Shown one piece after another: positions 8,888 to 17,232 of a stretch of 64,000 bases of DNA (position 1 is its first letter; each line of letters opens with the position of its first letter). The notes under the pieces were generated by a model, which saw only the letters and a program-made list of their open reading frames with translations, was not told where the DNA came from and searched no databases. The position numbers and the translations under genes are program-made. This stretch comes from Alphaproteobacteria bacterium (lineage in GTDB: Bacteria; Pseudomonadota; Alphaproteobacteria; Rhodobacterales; Rhodobacteraceae). The stretch covers positions 84,106 to 148,105 of the forward strand of contig JAUHZO010000012.1 in NCBI GenBank assembly GCA_030425925.1. Reading direction: 5' to 3'.

Positions 8888-10498
8888 GTGACGGAACGGC
8901 TTTATCTTTACGACACCACCCTGCGCGACGGGCAGCAGACGCAGGGGGTGCAGTTCTCGACCCCGGAAAAGCTGCGCATCGCGGCGGCGCTGGACGTGCT
9001 GGGGGTGGATTACATCGAGGGCGGCTGGCCCGGGGCGAACCCCACCGACAGTGCGTTCTTTGACGAGGTGCAGGCGACGCGGGCGCGGATGACCGCCTTT
9101 GGCATGACGCGGCGCGCGGGCCGGTCGGTGGAGAATGACGACGTGCTGGCGGCGGTGACCAATGCCGGGACGGGTGCGGTCTGCCTTGTGGGCAAGAGCC
9201 ATGATTACCACGTCACCCGGGCGCTGGGGGTCACGCTGGAGGAAAACCTGGCCGCGATTGCCGCGTCGATGGCGCATCTCAGGGCGCTGGGGCGCGAGGC
9301 GCTGTTCGATGCGGAGCATTTCTTTGACGGCTACAAGGCGAACCCGAGCTATGCGCTGGACTGCCTGGGGGCCGCGCTGGAGGCGGGGGCGGACTGGGTG
9401 GTGCTGTGCGACACCAATGGCGGCACGCTGCCCGGAGAGATCGGGCAGATCGTGACGGAGGTGATCGGGGCCGGGATCCCCGGGGCGCGGCTGGGCATCC
9501 ACACGCATAACGACACCGAAACCGCCGTGGCCGGGTCGCTGGCGGCGGTGGCGGCGGGGGCGCGGCAGATCCAGGGCACGCTGAACGGGCTGGGCGAGCG
9601 TTGCGGCAATGCCAACCTGACCGCGCTGATCCCGACGCTTTTGCTGAAGGAGCCCTGGGCCAGCGCGTTCGAGACCGGGGTGAGCCGTGAGGCGCTGGAG
9701 GGGCTGACGCGGACCAGCCGGATGCTGGACGACATCCTGAACCGGGTGCCGCAGAAACAGGCGGCCTATGTGGGGGCGTCGGCCTTTGCCCACAAGGCGG
9801 GGCTGCATGCCAGCGCGATCCTCAAGGACCCGTCCACCTATGAGCATGTCGACCCGAGCCGGGTGGGCAATGCGCGGATCATCCCGATGTCGAACCAGGC
9901 CGGGCAGTCGAACCTGCGCCGCCGCCTGGCCGAGGCCGGGCTGGAGGTGGCGCGCGACGATCCGGCGCTGCCGCGTATCCTGGAGCGGGTCAAGGCGCGC
10001 GAGGCCGAGGGCTATTCCTATGACACCGCGCAGGCCTCGTTCGAGCTTTTGGCGCGGGACGAGCTGGGGCTGTTGCCCGACTACTTCGAGGTCAAGCGCT
10101 ACCGGGTCACGGTGGAGCGGCGCAAGAACAAGTACAACCGCATGGTCTCGCTTTCCGAGGCCGTGGTGGTGGTGAAGGTGGATGGCGTCAAGAAGCTGTC
10201 GGTGAGCGAGTCGATGGATGAGGCGGGCTGCGATCGCGGCCCGGTGAACGCGCTGGCCAAGGCCTTGGCCAAGGACCTGGGGCCGTACCAGGCGCTGATC
10301 GACGACATGCACCTGGTGGATTTCAAGGTGCGCATCACGCAAGGCGGCACCGAGGCGGTGACGCGCGTGATCATCGACAGCCAGGACGGGCAGGGGCGGC
10401 GCTGGTCCACCGTGGGGGTGAGCGCCAACATCGTGGACGCCTCGTTCGAGGCTCTGCTGGACGCGGTCCGGTGGAAACTGGTGAGGGATGCGGGCTGA
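8888..10498 (+). CDS. cimA: (R)-citramalate synthase
   Basis: DRE-TIM metallolyase that condenses pyruvate with acetyl-CoA to (R)-citramalate, the entry to the threonine-independent isoleucine route. The N-terminus has the family signature LYDTTLRDGQQ (residues about 6-16), the metal ligands in GIHTHNDTETA, and the RC-GNANL segment. A C-terminal regulatory (LeuA dimer) domain runs from about residue 400. 536 residues matches CimA rather than 2-isopropylmalate synthase. The start is GTG at 8888. Its stop overlaps the next gene's ATG (TGATG), so the genes are coupled. Confidence 0.93.
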   Translation: MTERLYLYDTTLRDGQQTQGVQFSTPEKLRIAAALDVLGVDYIEGGWPGANPTDSAFFDEVQATRARMTAFGMTRRAGRSVENDDVLAAVTNAGTGAVCLVGKSHDYHVTRALGVTLEENLAAIAASMAHLRALGREALFDAEHFFDGYKANPSYALDCLGAALEAGADWVVLCDTNGGTLPGEIGQIVTEVIGAGIPGARLGIHTHNDTETAVAGSLAAVAAGARQIQGTLNGLGERCGNANLTALIPTLLLKEPWASAFETGVSREALEGLTRTSRMLDDILNRVPQKQAAYVGASAFAHKAGLHASAILKDPSTYEHVDPSRVGNARIIPMSNQAGQSNLRRRLAEAGLEVARDDPALPRILERVKAREAEGYSYDTAQASFELLARDELGLLPDYFEVKRYRVTVERRKNKYNRMVSLSEAVVVVKVDGVKKLSVSESMDEAGCDRGPVNALAKALAKDLGPYQALIDDMHLVDFKVRITQGGTEAVTRVIIDSQDGQGRRWSTVGVSANIVDASFEALLDAVRWKLVRDAG

Positions 10499-11214
10499 TG
10501 GACTGGGAGAGCTTCTTTGTGGTCCACAAGGACCTGCCCCGCGAGGGGCCGGGCGCGCCGGAGGACGTGGCCTGGGCCTGCGCGCTGGCCGGCGTGGCGG
10601 CGGATGCGGTGATCTGCGACGCGGGCTCCGGCCCTGGCGGGGACGTGGCGGCCTTGCTGGCGGCGGCGCCGCGGGGTCGTGTCGTGGCGGTGGACATGCA
10701 TTTCGGCGCGGCGGCTGACGCGCGGTTTGCCGACGAGACGCGGGCGCGCGGCGTGGCGGGCGATTTCACCGAACTGGACGCCTTGCCGGAGGCGCCGTTC
10801 GACCTGATCTGGAGCGCCGGGGCGCTGTATTTCCTGGGGCTGGACGAGGGCCCGCGCGTGATGGCGCGGGCGTTGACGCCGGGCGGCGTGCTGGCCTTTT
10901 CCGAACCTTGCCGCTTTGTCGATGCGCCCTCGGACCGGGCGCGGGCGTTCTTCGAGGATTATCCCCTGCGCACGCCCGAGGAGATCGCGGCGAAGGTGGC
11001 AGAGGCGGGCTATGACGTGCTGGGCACGCGCAAGGTGCCCGATGCCGGATGGGAGGCGTATTACCAGCCGATGGAGGCGCGGATCGCGGAGTTGCGCGAC
11101 GGGGCGGATGCGGCCTTGACCGCGATGCTCGACCTGTGCGCGCAGGAGGCCGCAGACTGGCGCGCGGTGCGGGACGAGGTGGGTTATCTGCTGATCGTGG
11201 CGCGGCTGCGGTGA
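10498..11214 (+). CDS. Class I SAM-dependent methyltransferase
   Basis: 238-residue cytoplasmic methyltransferase with a Rossmann SAM-binding site: motif I is CDAGSGPGGD, followed by VVAVDM, and the later FDLIWSAGALYFL matches motif IV. The substrate is unknown. The ATG at 10498 overlaps the cimA stop codon by one base and its own stop overlaps the next start (GTGA), so it sits in the middle of a tightly packed three-gene unit. I rejected an ATG nine codons upstream because it lies within cimA. Confidence 0.85.
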   Translation: MDWESFFVVHKDLPREGPGAPEDVAWACALAGVAADAVICDAGSGPGGDVAALLAAAPRGRVVAVDMHFGAAADARFADETRARGVAGDFTELDALPEAPFDLIWSAGALYFLGLDEGPRVMARALTPGGVLAFSEPCRFVDAPSDRARAFFEDYPLRTPEEIAAKVAEAGYDVLGTRKVPDAGWEAYYQPMEARIAELRDGADAALTAMLDLCAQEAADWRAVRDEVGYLLIVARLR

Positions 11215-11993
11215 GCGATTTCGCCCCCGGGTCGGACCTGTTTGCCTGCGCGCAGATTGTCGAGACGGGCGATCCGGACCGTTTTGCGGCGTGCATGGCG
11301 GCCCCCGTGGCGGCGCGGCGCGTGCTGTTTCCGATCTATGCCTTCAATGTCGAGGTGGCGCGCGCGCCCTGGGTGACGCAAGAGCCGCTGATTGCCGAGA
11401 TGCGGCTGCAATGGTGGGCGGATGCGCTCGACGAGATCGCGGAGGCGCGCGTGGTGCGGCGGCACGAGGTGGTGACGCCGCTGGCCGCGGTGCTGTCGCG
11501 TGAGGGCGCGCGGGGCCTTGCCGCCTGCGTGGCGGCGCGGCGGCGCGATGCCGCGCGGCTGCCGATGGAGTCCGTCGCGGCGTGGCGGTCCTATCTGGAC
11601 GACACCGGCGGGGCGCTGATGTGGGGCGCGGTGCGGGCCCTGGCCGGGGAGCCTGTTGACGAGGCGGCGCAGGCGCGGGCCTTTGCCGCGGGCGGCGCAC
11701 AGGCCCTGGCGAATTACCTGCTTGCGGTGCCGGATTTCCTGTCGCGCGGGGTGAACCCCTTGCCGGAGATGAGCGAGGCGGCGTTTGCGGGGATGTTGCG
11801 GGAGGCTTTGGATGGTTTGCCGCGTGACCGGGCGCGGAGGCCGGCCCAGCGGATCGCGGAACTGGCCGCGTGGCGCGCGCGGGGCGTGCTGCGCCGGGCC
11901 TTGCGCGATCCGGCGGCGGTGCCGGAGGGGCGGCTGGCGGAGCCGGAGGTCATGCGGCGCGCGGGGCTGGCATGGCGGGCGCTTTGGCTTTGA
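11211..11993 (+). CDS. Squalene/phytoene synthase family protein
   Basis: 260-residue protein of the squalene/phytoene synthase fold. The conserved LQWWADALDE segment and a later DDTGGALMWGA (an Asp-rich motif position) are visible. It is shorter than true phytoene synthases, and the first Asp-rich motif is incomplete, so it may belong to the branch related to the mitochondrial factor NDUFAF6 rather than being a carotenoid enzyme. The start is GTG at 11211, overlapping the methyltransferase stop. No carotenoid genes are nearby. Confidence 0.75.
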   Translation: MSDFAPGSDLFACAQIVETGDPDRFAACMAAPVAARRVLFPIYAFNVEVARAPWVTQEPLIAEMRLQWWADALDEIAEARVVRRHEVVTPLAAVLSREGARGLAACVAARRRDAARLPMESVAAWRSYLDDTGGALMWGAVRALAGEPVDEAAQARAFAAGGAQALANYLLAVPDFLSRGVNPLPEMSEAAFAGMLREALDGLPRDRARRPAQRIAELAAWRARGVLRRALRDPAAVPEGRLAEPEVMRRAGLAWRALWL

Positions 11994-12000
11994 GCCGGGT

Positions 12001-12018
12001 GGCGGGGTGAACCCCGCC
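12001..12018. terminator. Bidirectional hairpin terminator
   Basis: Eight-base perfect arms (12001-12008 and 12011-12018) with a two-base loop, followed by CTACGG, between two convergent genes. It shares the hairpin-then-CTAC layout with the hairpins at 13356 and 30395. Confidence 0.65.
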
Positions 12019-12043
12019 CTACGGCCGGTGGGGTGGCCCCGCT

Positions 12044-13294
12044 TCAGGCGGCCTGCGGATCCCTGGGGCGCAGGGCGAGCCAGATCAGCGCGCCGCCGGC
12101 GAGGGCGAGGAAGGGCGCCATGGCGAGGTTGACTGCGGTCCAGCCGGCCTCGGGCGTGCCGCCCGAGCAGTTCATAAGCCCGCCCGAGGCCAGCGAGGCC
12201 ACGGTCACGCCGCCGAACACGATCAGGTCGTTGAGGCCCTGCATGCGCCCGCGCTCATGCGGGGCGTGGGCCCCGGCCAGCATCGTGGTCGCACCGATGA
12301 AGCCGAAATTCCAGCCCAGCCCCAGCAGGATCAGGGCGATGAAGAAATGCTCGAGCTCGACCCCGGAGAGCGCCACGGCCCCGGCGGCGGCGAGGATCGC
12401 AAGGCCCGCGCCCATGATGCGTTCGACGCCGAAGCGCGCGATCAGGTGGCCGGTGAAGAAGCTGGGGGCGAACATTGCCAGCACATGCGCGGTGACCACG
12501 TCGGCGGCATCGCCGGTTTCGAACCCGCAGCCCACCACCGCGAGCGGTGTCGAGGTCATCACCAGGTTCATCAGCGCGTAGGAGACCATCGCGCAGATCA
12601 CCGCGACGGCGATGCGCGGGGTGGCCAGAAGCTCCAGCCGGGTGCGGCCGCGCGGGGCGTCCTGTGACGGCACCGGCGGCCGGGGGATGTCGAGGAACAG
12701 GAACATCAGCGAGCCCAGCACGTTCAGCACGATCACCAGCAGATAGGCCCCGGCAAAGCTGGCCACCAGCGCCGAGGGATGGTCGATGGCCCCGGTGGAG
12801 AGCTTGACCAGCTGCGGCCCGATGATGGCCGAGGCGAGCCCGCCCGCCATGACGTAGGAGATCGCCTTGGGCCGGAAGGCGTCGGAGGCGGTGTCGGCGG
12901 CGGCGAACCGGTAGAAACCCTGCGCCGACATGTAGAGCCCCGTGCAGAGCGAGCCCAGCAGGAAGACCGGGAAGGAGGCGAGGTAGAGCCCCGCCACGCA
13001 GATCGCCCCCCCCAGCGCACCGCCTGCGGCGCCCAGGAAGAACCCGGCGCGGCGGCCAAAGCGCTGCATCACCCAGGAGAGCGGCGTGGCCGAGAGCATC
13101 GAGCCCAGCACGATGAGCGAGATCGGCAGCGTGGCGAAGCACAGATTGGTGGCCAGCGATTGCCCTGCCAGCCCGCCGATGGTGAAGATCATCGGCATCT
13201 GCGCGCCGAGGATCGCCTGGGCGAGCACCAGCACGGTGACGTTGCGCGTGGCGCGGCGCGTGGCCGGATCGGTGGAGGGGGTGGTGTCGGTCAT
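12044..13294 (-). CDS. MFS transporter
   Basis: 416-residue membrane protein of the major facilitator superfamily with about 12 hydrophobic segments, starting MTDTTPSTDPATRRATRNV. The segment after TM2, WVMQRFGRRAGF, matches the cytoplasmic loop signature (GxxxDRxGRR-like). The substrate is unknown. The open frame continues upstream, but that stretch overlaps a hairpin and looks non-coding. The gene is divergent from the cobK-like gene, with a long inverted repeat between them. Confidence 0.88.
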   Translation of the reverse strand: MTDTTPSTDPATRRATRNVTVLVLAQAILGAQMPMIFTIGGLAGQSLATNLCFATLPISLIVLGSMLSATPLSWVMQRFGRRAGFFLGAAGGALGGAICVAGLYLASFPVFLLGSLCTGLYMSAQGFYRFAAADTASDAFRPKAISYVMAGGLASAIIGPQLVKLSTGAIDHPSALVASFAGAYLLVIVLNVLGSLMFLFLDIPRPPVPSQDAPRGRTRLELLATPRIAVAVICAMVSYALMNLVMTSTPLAVVGCGFETGDAADVVTAHVLAMFAPSFFTGHLIARFGVERIMGAGLAILAAAGAVALSGVELEHFFIALILLGLGWNFGFIGATTMLAGAHAPHERGRMQGLNDLIVFGGVTVASLASGGLMNCSGGTPEAGWTAVNLAMAPFLALAGGALIWLALRPRDPQAA

Positions 13295-13355
13295 GTGTGT
13301 CTCGGTACGGCGGCGCGCGACAGATCGCAAGAGGGGAATGTGGGGGGCGGCGCGC

Positions 13356-13376
13356 GATGGGTGCGGAGCACCCATC
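13356..13376. repeat. Hairpin followed by CTAC
   Basis: Perfect nine-base arms (GATGGGTGC at 13356-13364, complement at 13368-13376) with a GGA loop, then CTACGG. It sits upstream of the MFS gene rather than after a gene, so its role as a terminator is doubtful. It resembles the elements at 12001 and 30395. Confidence 0.6.
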
Positions 13377-13463
13377 CTACGGGGCGCGGCGGTTGCGGGG
13401 CGGTCCGGGGGGCGGGGCGATCCGCTGGGCCTGGGCGTCGGCTTCCGGACTCACCAGAACGAA

Positions 13464-13637
13464 GACCTTCGTTCCAAGGCCGACCCTCGCCCGAGCCGTG
13501 CCTGACCGAGGCTCTTGACCGCCCCAAGGAAAATAGCCGTCTCCCCGCAAGCGGGGGCCCTCGGCGATTTTCCTTGGCCCGGTCAAGCGCCCCGGTCCGT
13601 CAGGCCCCAGGCGAGGGACGGCTCCGGAACGAAGATC
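13464..13637. repeat. Long imperfect inverted repeat
   Basis: Two arms of about 70 bases (13464-13533 and 13566-13637) are imperfect reverse complements. Matching blocks include TTCGTTCC, CCCTCGCC, TGAC, CTTGACCG and CCAAGGAAAAT on the left, with their complements in mirror order on the right. A small hairpin (CCCCGC-AA-GCGGGG, 13543-13556) lies in the loop. It occupies the divergent gap between the MFS transporter and the cobK-like gene. Confidence 0.75.
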
Positions 13638-13678
13638 AGCCGCTGGTGTCGCGGCGCGCGGGCGGATAGGAGGGGGAC

Positions 13679-14350
13679 ATGGGCAGGGTGGTGATCGTTG
13701 GCGGATCGGTGGAGGCCTGGGACCTGGCGCAGGCCGTGCCCGGGGCGCATGTGGTCTTGCCCGGGGCCGAGCGGGTGGCGCGGGACTGGCCCGGCGCGGT
13801 GACATCCGGGCTGCCTGCGCGGTTCGAACCGGATGACCTTGTCGTGGAGGCTGCGCATCCTTGCGATGCGGCCACGGCCCTTGCCGTGGCGGCGCGCGTG
13901 TATGGCCGGCATCTGCAGCTGGTGCGGCCGGCCTGGCGGCCGGGGCCACGGGATCGCTGGCGGATGGTGCGCGACATGCGTGCCGCGCGCGCGGCTCTGC
14001 CCGCCGGGGCAAGGGTGCTGGTGACCACAGGGCGGGCGGATCTGGTGGCCCTGCGCGGGGTCAGGGCGCGGCTGCTTGTGCGGCAGCTGGGTGCGGGGCC
14101 GATGCCGCTGGGCCGGGCCTTGCTCGGCGTGGGGCCGTTTGACGCGGCGCAGGAGTTGCAGCTTTTGCGTCGGGAACGGATCGACATGATCCTGACGCGC
14201 AATGCAGGCGGGGCCGGCGGCTGGCCCAAGCTGGAGGCGGCGCGCCGGCTGGGTCTGCCGGTGGTGATGGTGGCGCGGCCGGCGCGGCCCCTGGGCGCAC
14301 GGGTGGCCCATGTGGAGGAGGCGCTGGCATGGCTGCAGCGGAACGGTTGA
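13679..14350 (+). CDS. CobK/CbiJ-like precorrin-6x reductase homologue
   Basis: 223-residue protein with the outline of precorrin-6x reductase of cobalamin synthesis: an N-terminal nucleotide-binding-like strand (VVIVGGS), an AAHPCD segment where the family has DATHP, a following VRPAW (family RPxW), VTTGR, and ILTRNAGG then PKLEAARRLGLPVVMVARP. Several family positions are changed and it is shorter than usual. No other cob gene is near. It could be a true CobK or a diverged paralogue. Its 3' end overlaps the glycosylase gene by 22 bases. Confidence 0.6.
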   Translation: MGRVVIVGGSVEAWDLAQAVPGAHVVLPGAERVARDWPGAVTSGLPARFEPDDLVVEAAHPCDAATALAVAARVYGRHLQLVRPAWRPGPRDRWRMVRDMRAARAALPAGARVLVTTGRADLVALRGVRARLLVRQLGAGPMPLGRALLGVGPFDAAQELQLLRRERIDMILTRNAGGAGGWPKLEAARRLGLPVVMVARPARPLGARVAHVEEALAWLQRNG

Positions 14351-14964
14351 TTCGGGATGATGGCTGCGTCGCCGAAGGCGCGGCCTGGCTGGCCGGTGCC
14401 GAGCCGCGCTTTGCCGCGGCGCTGGCGGCCACGGGGCCCTTGCCGCTGCGTCTGCGGCCGGACGGGTTTGCCCAGCTTCTCCAGGCGATCGTCAGCCAGC
14501 AGGTCAGCGTGGCCTCGGCCCGGGCGATCTGGACGCGGCTGGAGGCGGCGGGTGCGGTCTCTCCCGGGGCGGTGCTGGCGCAGGGCCCGGACGGGCTGCG
14601 CGCGCTGGGCCTGTCGCGGCAGAAGGCGGCCTATGCCTGCGCGCTGGCCGAGGCGGGGATCGACTATGCCGCCTTGCGCGACGCGCCGACCGACGAGGTG
14701 ATCGCGACGCTGGTCGCCGTGAAGGGCATCGGCGTCTGGACCGCCGAGATCTACGCCATGTTCAGCCTGGGCCGGGCCGATGTCTTTGCGCCGGGCGACC
14801 TTGCCTTGCAGGAAGGCGCGCGGATCCTGTTCGATCTGGACGCGCGGCCCAGGGAACGTGCCCTGCGCGAGATGGCCGCGGCATGGCGGCCCTGGCGATC
14901 GGTTGCGGCGCGCGCGCTCTGGGCCTACTACCATGTCGTCAAACAGCGGGAGGGCACCTTATGA
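14329..14964 (+). CDS. DNA-3-methyladenine glycosylase (HhH-GPD, AlkA-like)
   Basis: 211-residue base-excision repair enzyme that removes alkylated bases. The helix-hairpin-helix is AVKGIGVWTAEIYAMF, and the catalytic Asp follows in VFAPGDLALQ, as in AlkA. An N-terminal helical half (FAQLLQAIVSQQVSVASA) is conserved. It lacks the E. coli AlkA N-terminal TBP-like domain, as is common in short bacterial versions. It overlaps the cobK-like gene upstream and the esterase start downstream (ATGA), so the three are probably one transcript. Confidence 0.9.
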   Translation: MAAAERLIRDDGCVAEGAAWLAGAEPRFAAALAATGPLPLRLRPDGFAQLLQAIVSQQVSVASARAIWTRLEAAGAVSPGAVLAQGPDGLRALGLSRQKAAYACALAEAGIDYAALRDAPTDEVIATLVAVKGIGVWTAEIYAMFSLGRADVFAPGDLALQEGARILFDLDARPRERALREMAAAWRPWRSVAARALWAYYHVVKQREGTL

Positions 14965-15626
14965 CACGCGTCTTGACCACCGGCCGCAAGGCCCCGGTTT
15001 CGGGGGAGCTGCGGTCTTGTGTCGTCTTCCTGCATGGCTATGGCGCAAATGGCGCGGACCTTCTGGGCCTTGCCGACCCGCTGGGCGAGCATCTGCCGGA
15101 CACGCTGTTCGTGGCCCCCGACGCGCCCGAGGCCTGCGCCGGCGCACCGTTCGGGTTCCAGTGGTTCCCGATCCCGTGGATCGACGGGTCGTCCGAGGAA
15201 GAGGCGATGGCGGGCATGGCCCGCGCGGTGGACGACCTGAACGCGTATCTCGATGCGCTGATGGTCGACGAGGACCTGCTGCCGGAACAGGTGGCCCTGT
15301 TCGGCTTTTCCCAGGGCACGATGATGAGCCTGCACGTGGCCCCGCGGCGCGAGGACGAACTGGCCGGTGTGGTGGGCTTTTCCGGGCGGCTTCTGGCACC
15401 GGAACTGCTGGGGGACGAGGTGGTCAGCCGCCCGCCGGTGCTGCTGGTGCATGGCGACCAGGATGACGTGGTGCCGGTCCAGTCCATGCCGCAGGCGGCC
15501 GAGGCGCTGCAGGGGGCGGGCTGGAAAGAGGTCTATGCCCATGTGATGGAAGGCACCGCGCATGGGATCGCGCCGGACGGGCTGGGCGTGGCGCTGGCCT
15601 TTCTGCGGGACAAGTGCGGGTTCTGA
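14961..15626 (+). CDS. Phospholipase/carboxylesterase family hydrolase
   Basis: 221-residue alpha/beta hydrolase, cytoplasmic, starting MTRVLTTGRKAP at the ATG that overlaps the previous stop. The catalytic Ser is in GFSQG and the acid in GDQDDVV. The His is in GTAHGIAPDG, which matches the carboxylesterase/YpfH pattern (GHxI). The LHGYGANGADL segment forms the oxyanion hole. The substrate is unknown; homologues cleave short acyl esters or lysophospholipids. Confidence 0.88.
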   Translation: MTRVLTTGRKAPVSGELRSCVVFLHGYGANGADLLGLADPLGEHLPDTLFVAPDAPEACAGAPFGFQWFPIPWIDGSSEEEAMAGMARAVDDLNAYLDALMVDEDLLPEQVALFGFSQGTMMSLHVAPRREDELAGVVGFSGRLLAPELLGDEVVSRPPVLLVHGDQDDVVPVQSMPQAAEALQGAGWKEVYAHVMEGTAHGIAPDGLGVALAFLRDKCGF

Positions 15627-15664
15627 AGCGGCTACGAAATGGCCCGGATCGCGCATGCCAGGGC

Positions 15665-15696
15665 TGTGGATAACCGCAGGGAGGGCGTGTGGACAA
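15665..15696 (+). promoter_or_regulatory. Two DnaA-box-like sites
   Basis: TGTGGATAA at 15665-15673 is an exact match to the complement of the DnaA box TTATCCACA, and TGTGGACAA at 15688-15696 differs by one base. Both have the same orientation, 23 bases apart, in the gap before the HNH gene. Two sites alone are weak evidence for DnaA binding. Confidence 0.35.
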
Positions 15697-15782
15697 CCCG
15701 CCGCGAGGCAAGACGTGTGCTTGTCACGTTGCCGTAACAGAATCGTCGTACTCAGTGATCCAAACACTGCATCTAGCGGGAC

Positions 15783-15810
15783 TTGCCTTGGGCGGAACGC
15801 GAGATATAGT
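15783..15810 (+). promoter_or_regulatory. Candidate sigma-70-type promoter for the HNH gene
   Basis: TTGCCT at 15783-15788 and TATAGT at 15805-15810 are separated by 16 bases and point toward the HNH gene, which starts 72 bases after the -10. The AT-rich -10 stands out from the GC-rich surroundings. Prediction only. Confidence 0.45.
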
Positions 15811-15882
15811 GAAGGGCACTGGGGCGGGTCCCCCGTTCCGGTCGCTGAAATCAAGGCGGGCAGAGCGGAGCACGAGTCTTTC

Positions 15883-16467
15883 ATGGACGGCGACTTCAGA
15901 ACAACTTTCGTGCGCGAACCGGGCGCGCTCAAACACCATCCGGCTTTGGTGCTGAACGCGGATTATCGCCCGCTGTCCTATTACCCGCTGAGCCTCTGGC
16001 CCTGGCAGGACGCGGTCAAGGCCGCGTTCCTCGACCGGGTCGACATCGTCGCCGAATATGACGAGGTGGTGCGCAGTCCGAGCATGACGATCAGGATACC
16101 CAGCGTGGTGGTCCTGAAAGATTTCGTCAAACCTCAAAAGCGCGTGGCCTTCACGCGCTTTAATTTATTTCTGAGGGACGAATTCCGCTGCCAGTATTGC
16201 GGATCGAAGGGCGAGCTGACCTTTGACCACGTTGTGCCGCGCGCCTCGGGCGGGGTGACCAGCTGGGAAAACGTGGTGGCCGCCTGCGCGCCGTGCAACC
16301 TGCGCAAAGGCTCCAAGAGCCTGCGCCAGGCGAACATGTCGCTGCGCAAGGTGCCGCGCCAACCCGGCGCGCAGGAGCTGCTGAACATGGGCCGCAAGTT
16401 CCCGCCCAACCACCTGCACGAAAGCTGGCTGGACTTCCTGTACTGGGATGCCGAGCTGGAAGCGTAG
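15883..16467 (+). CDS. HNH endonuclease family protein
   Basis: 194-residue protein with a conserved N-terminal domain (ALVLNADYRPLSYYPLS, then WQDAVKAAFLDRV) and a C-terminal HNH nuclease domain: zinc knuckle CQYC and later CAPCN, with the HNH core LTFDHVVPRASGG...SWENVVAAC. This is the stand-alone HNH family widespread in alphaproteobacteria; its cellular role is not established. The ATG at 15883 gives MDGDFRTTFVREPG. The preceding 256 bases hold two DnaA-box-like sites and a candidate promoter. Confidence 0.88.
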   Translation: MDGDFRTTFVREPGALKHHPALVLNADYRPLSYYPLSLWPWQDAVKAAFLDRVDIVAEYDEVVRSPSMTIRIPSVVVLKDFVKPQKRVAFTRFNLFLRDEFRCQYCGSKGELTFDHVVPRASGGVTSWENVVAACAPCNLRKGSKSLRQANMSLRKVPRQPGAQELLNMGRKFPPNHLHESWLDFLYWDAELEA

Positions 16468-16476
16468 CGCCGAGGC

Positions 16477-17229
16477 CTACAGCCCCAGAAACGCGTCCAG
16501 CAGCTTGCGGCTGGTGTCCGGCGCGTCGGCGGCAAGCCTTGCCAGCTGGCAGGCCCCCCAGTTCTGGTTGACCGAAACCGTCATGACCACCTGCAACCCG
16601 TTGCCATGGGCGGAAAAATCGGGGCCGGAATCGATCCGCGGATCCAGCGCGCGGGTCTGCGGCGTGTCGGGCAGGTCCACCGTGTGGCGGCCGGCGAATT
16701 GTGCGCCCAGATCGGCGGCAAGCCGTTCGAACTCGCCGGGGAAGTTGCGGATATTGACCAGCGCGTAGTCCAGCGTCAGGCGGTTGGCGTTCCCGTCCCA
16801 GCGCGGGGTCACGCGGAACTCCACCGTCTTGGTGTCCTGGAACAGCTTGGTCTTGACGGTGTCGAACAGCACCTTGATATGCGCCCAGCTTTCGAACCGC
16901 ACCCGGGTCGACAGCAGCGTGCTGCCATCGGCGGCGACATCTCTGGCATGGGTGGGGCCAACCCAGTACAGCCGCGCCTCGTTGCTGCCCATGTTGCCGC
17001 GGGCGCGGGCCAGCGCGTCGAGATCGCTCCAGAGCGCGGGGGCGCGCACGATGCCGCTGAGATGGCAGCGCCCGTCGCGGAACTCGGCTTCGGTGAGGCT
17101 GAGCGTGCCCTGCACCGGGCTGCCGGGGGCAAAGGCGCTGATGGGCCAGACGGCCTCTTGCGCCGCAAGGGGCGTGGCGCAGGCCAGCCCGAAGAAGACG
17201 GCAAGGGGGCGCAGGATCGGCGTGGACAT
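16477..17229 (-). CDS. Secreted protein of unknown function
   Basis: 250 residues with a clear signal peptide: a hydrophobic stretch PLAVFFGLACATPLAAQE with cleavage probably after AAQ. The mature part looks globular and beta-rich, with no motif I recognise and three Cys. It starts three bases after the stop of the membrane protein gene upstream, so the two are one transcript and probably work together at the envelope. Function unknown. Confidence 0.75.
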   Translation of the reverse strand: MSTPILRPLAVFFGLACATPLAAQEAVWPISAFAPGSPVQGTLSLTEAEFRDGRCHLSGIVRAPALWSDLDALARARGNMGSNEARLYWVGPTHARDVAADGSTLLSTRVRFESWAHIKVLFDTVKTKLFQDTKTVEFRVTPRWDGNANRLTLDYALVNIRNFPGEFERLAADLGAQFAGRHTVDLPDTPQTRALDPRIDSGPDFSAHGNGLQVVMTVSVNQNWGACQLARLAADAPDTSRKLLDAFLGL

Positions 17230-17232
17230 GGG

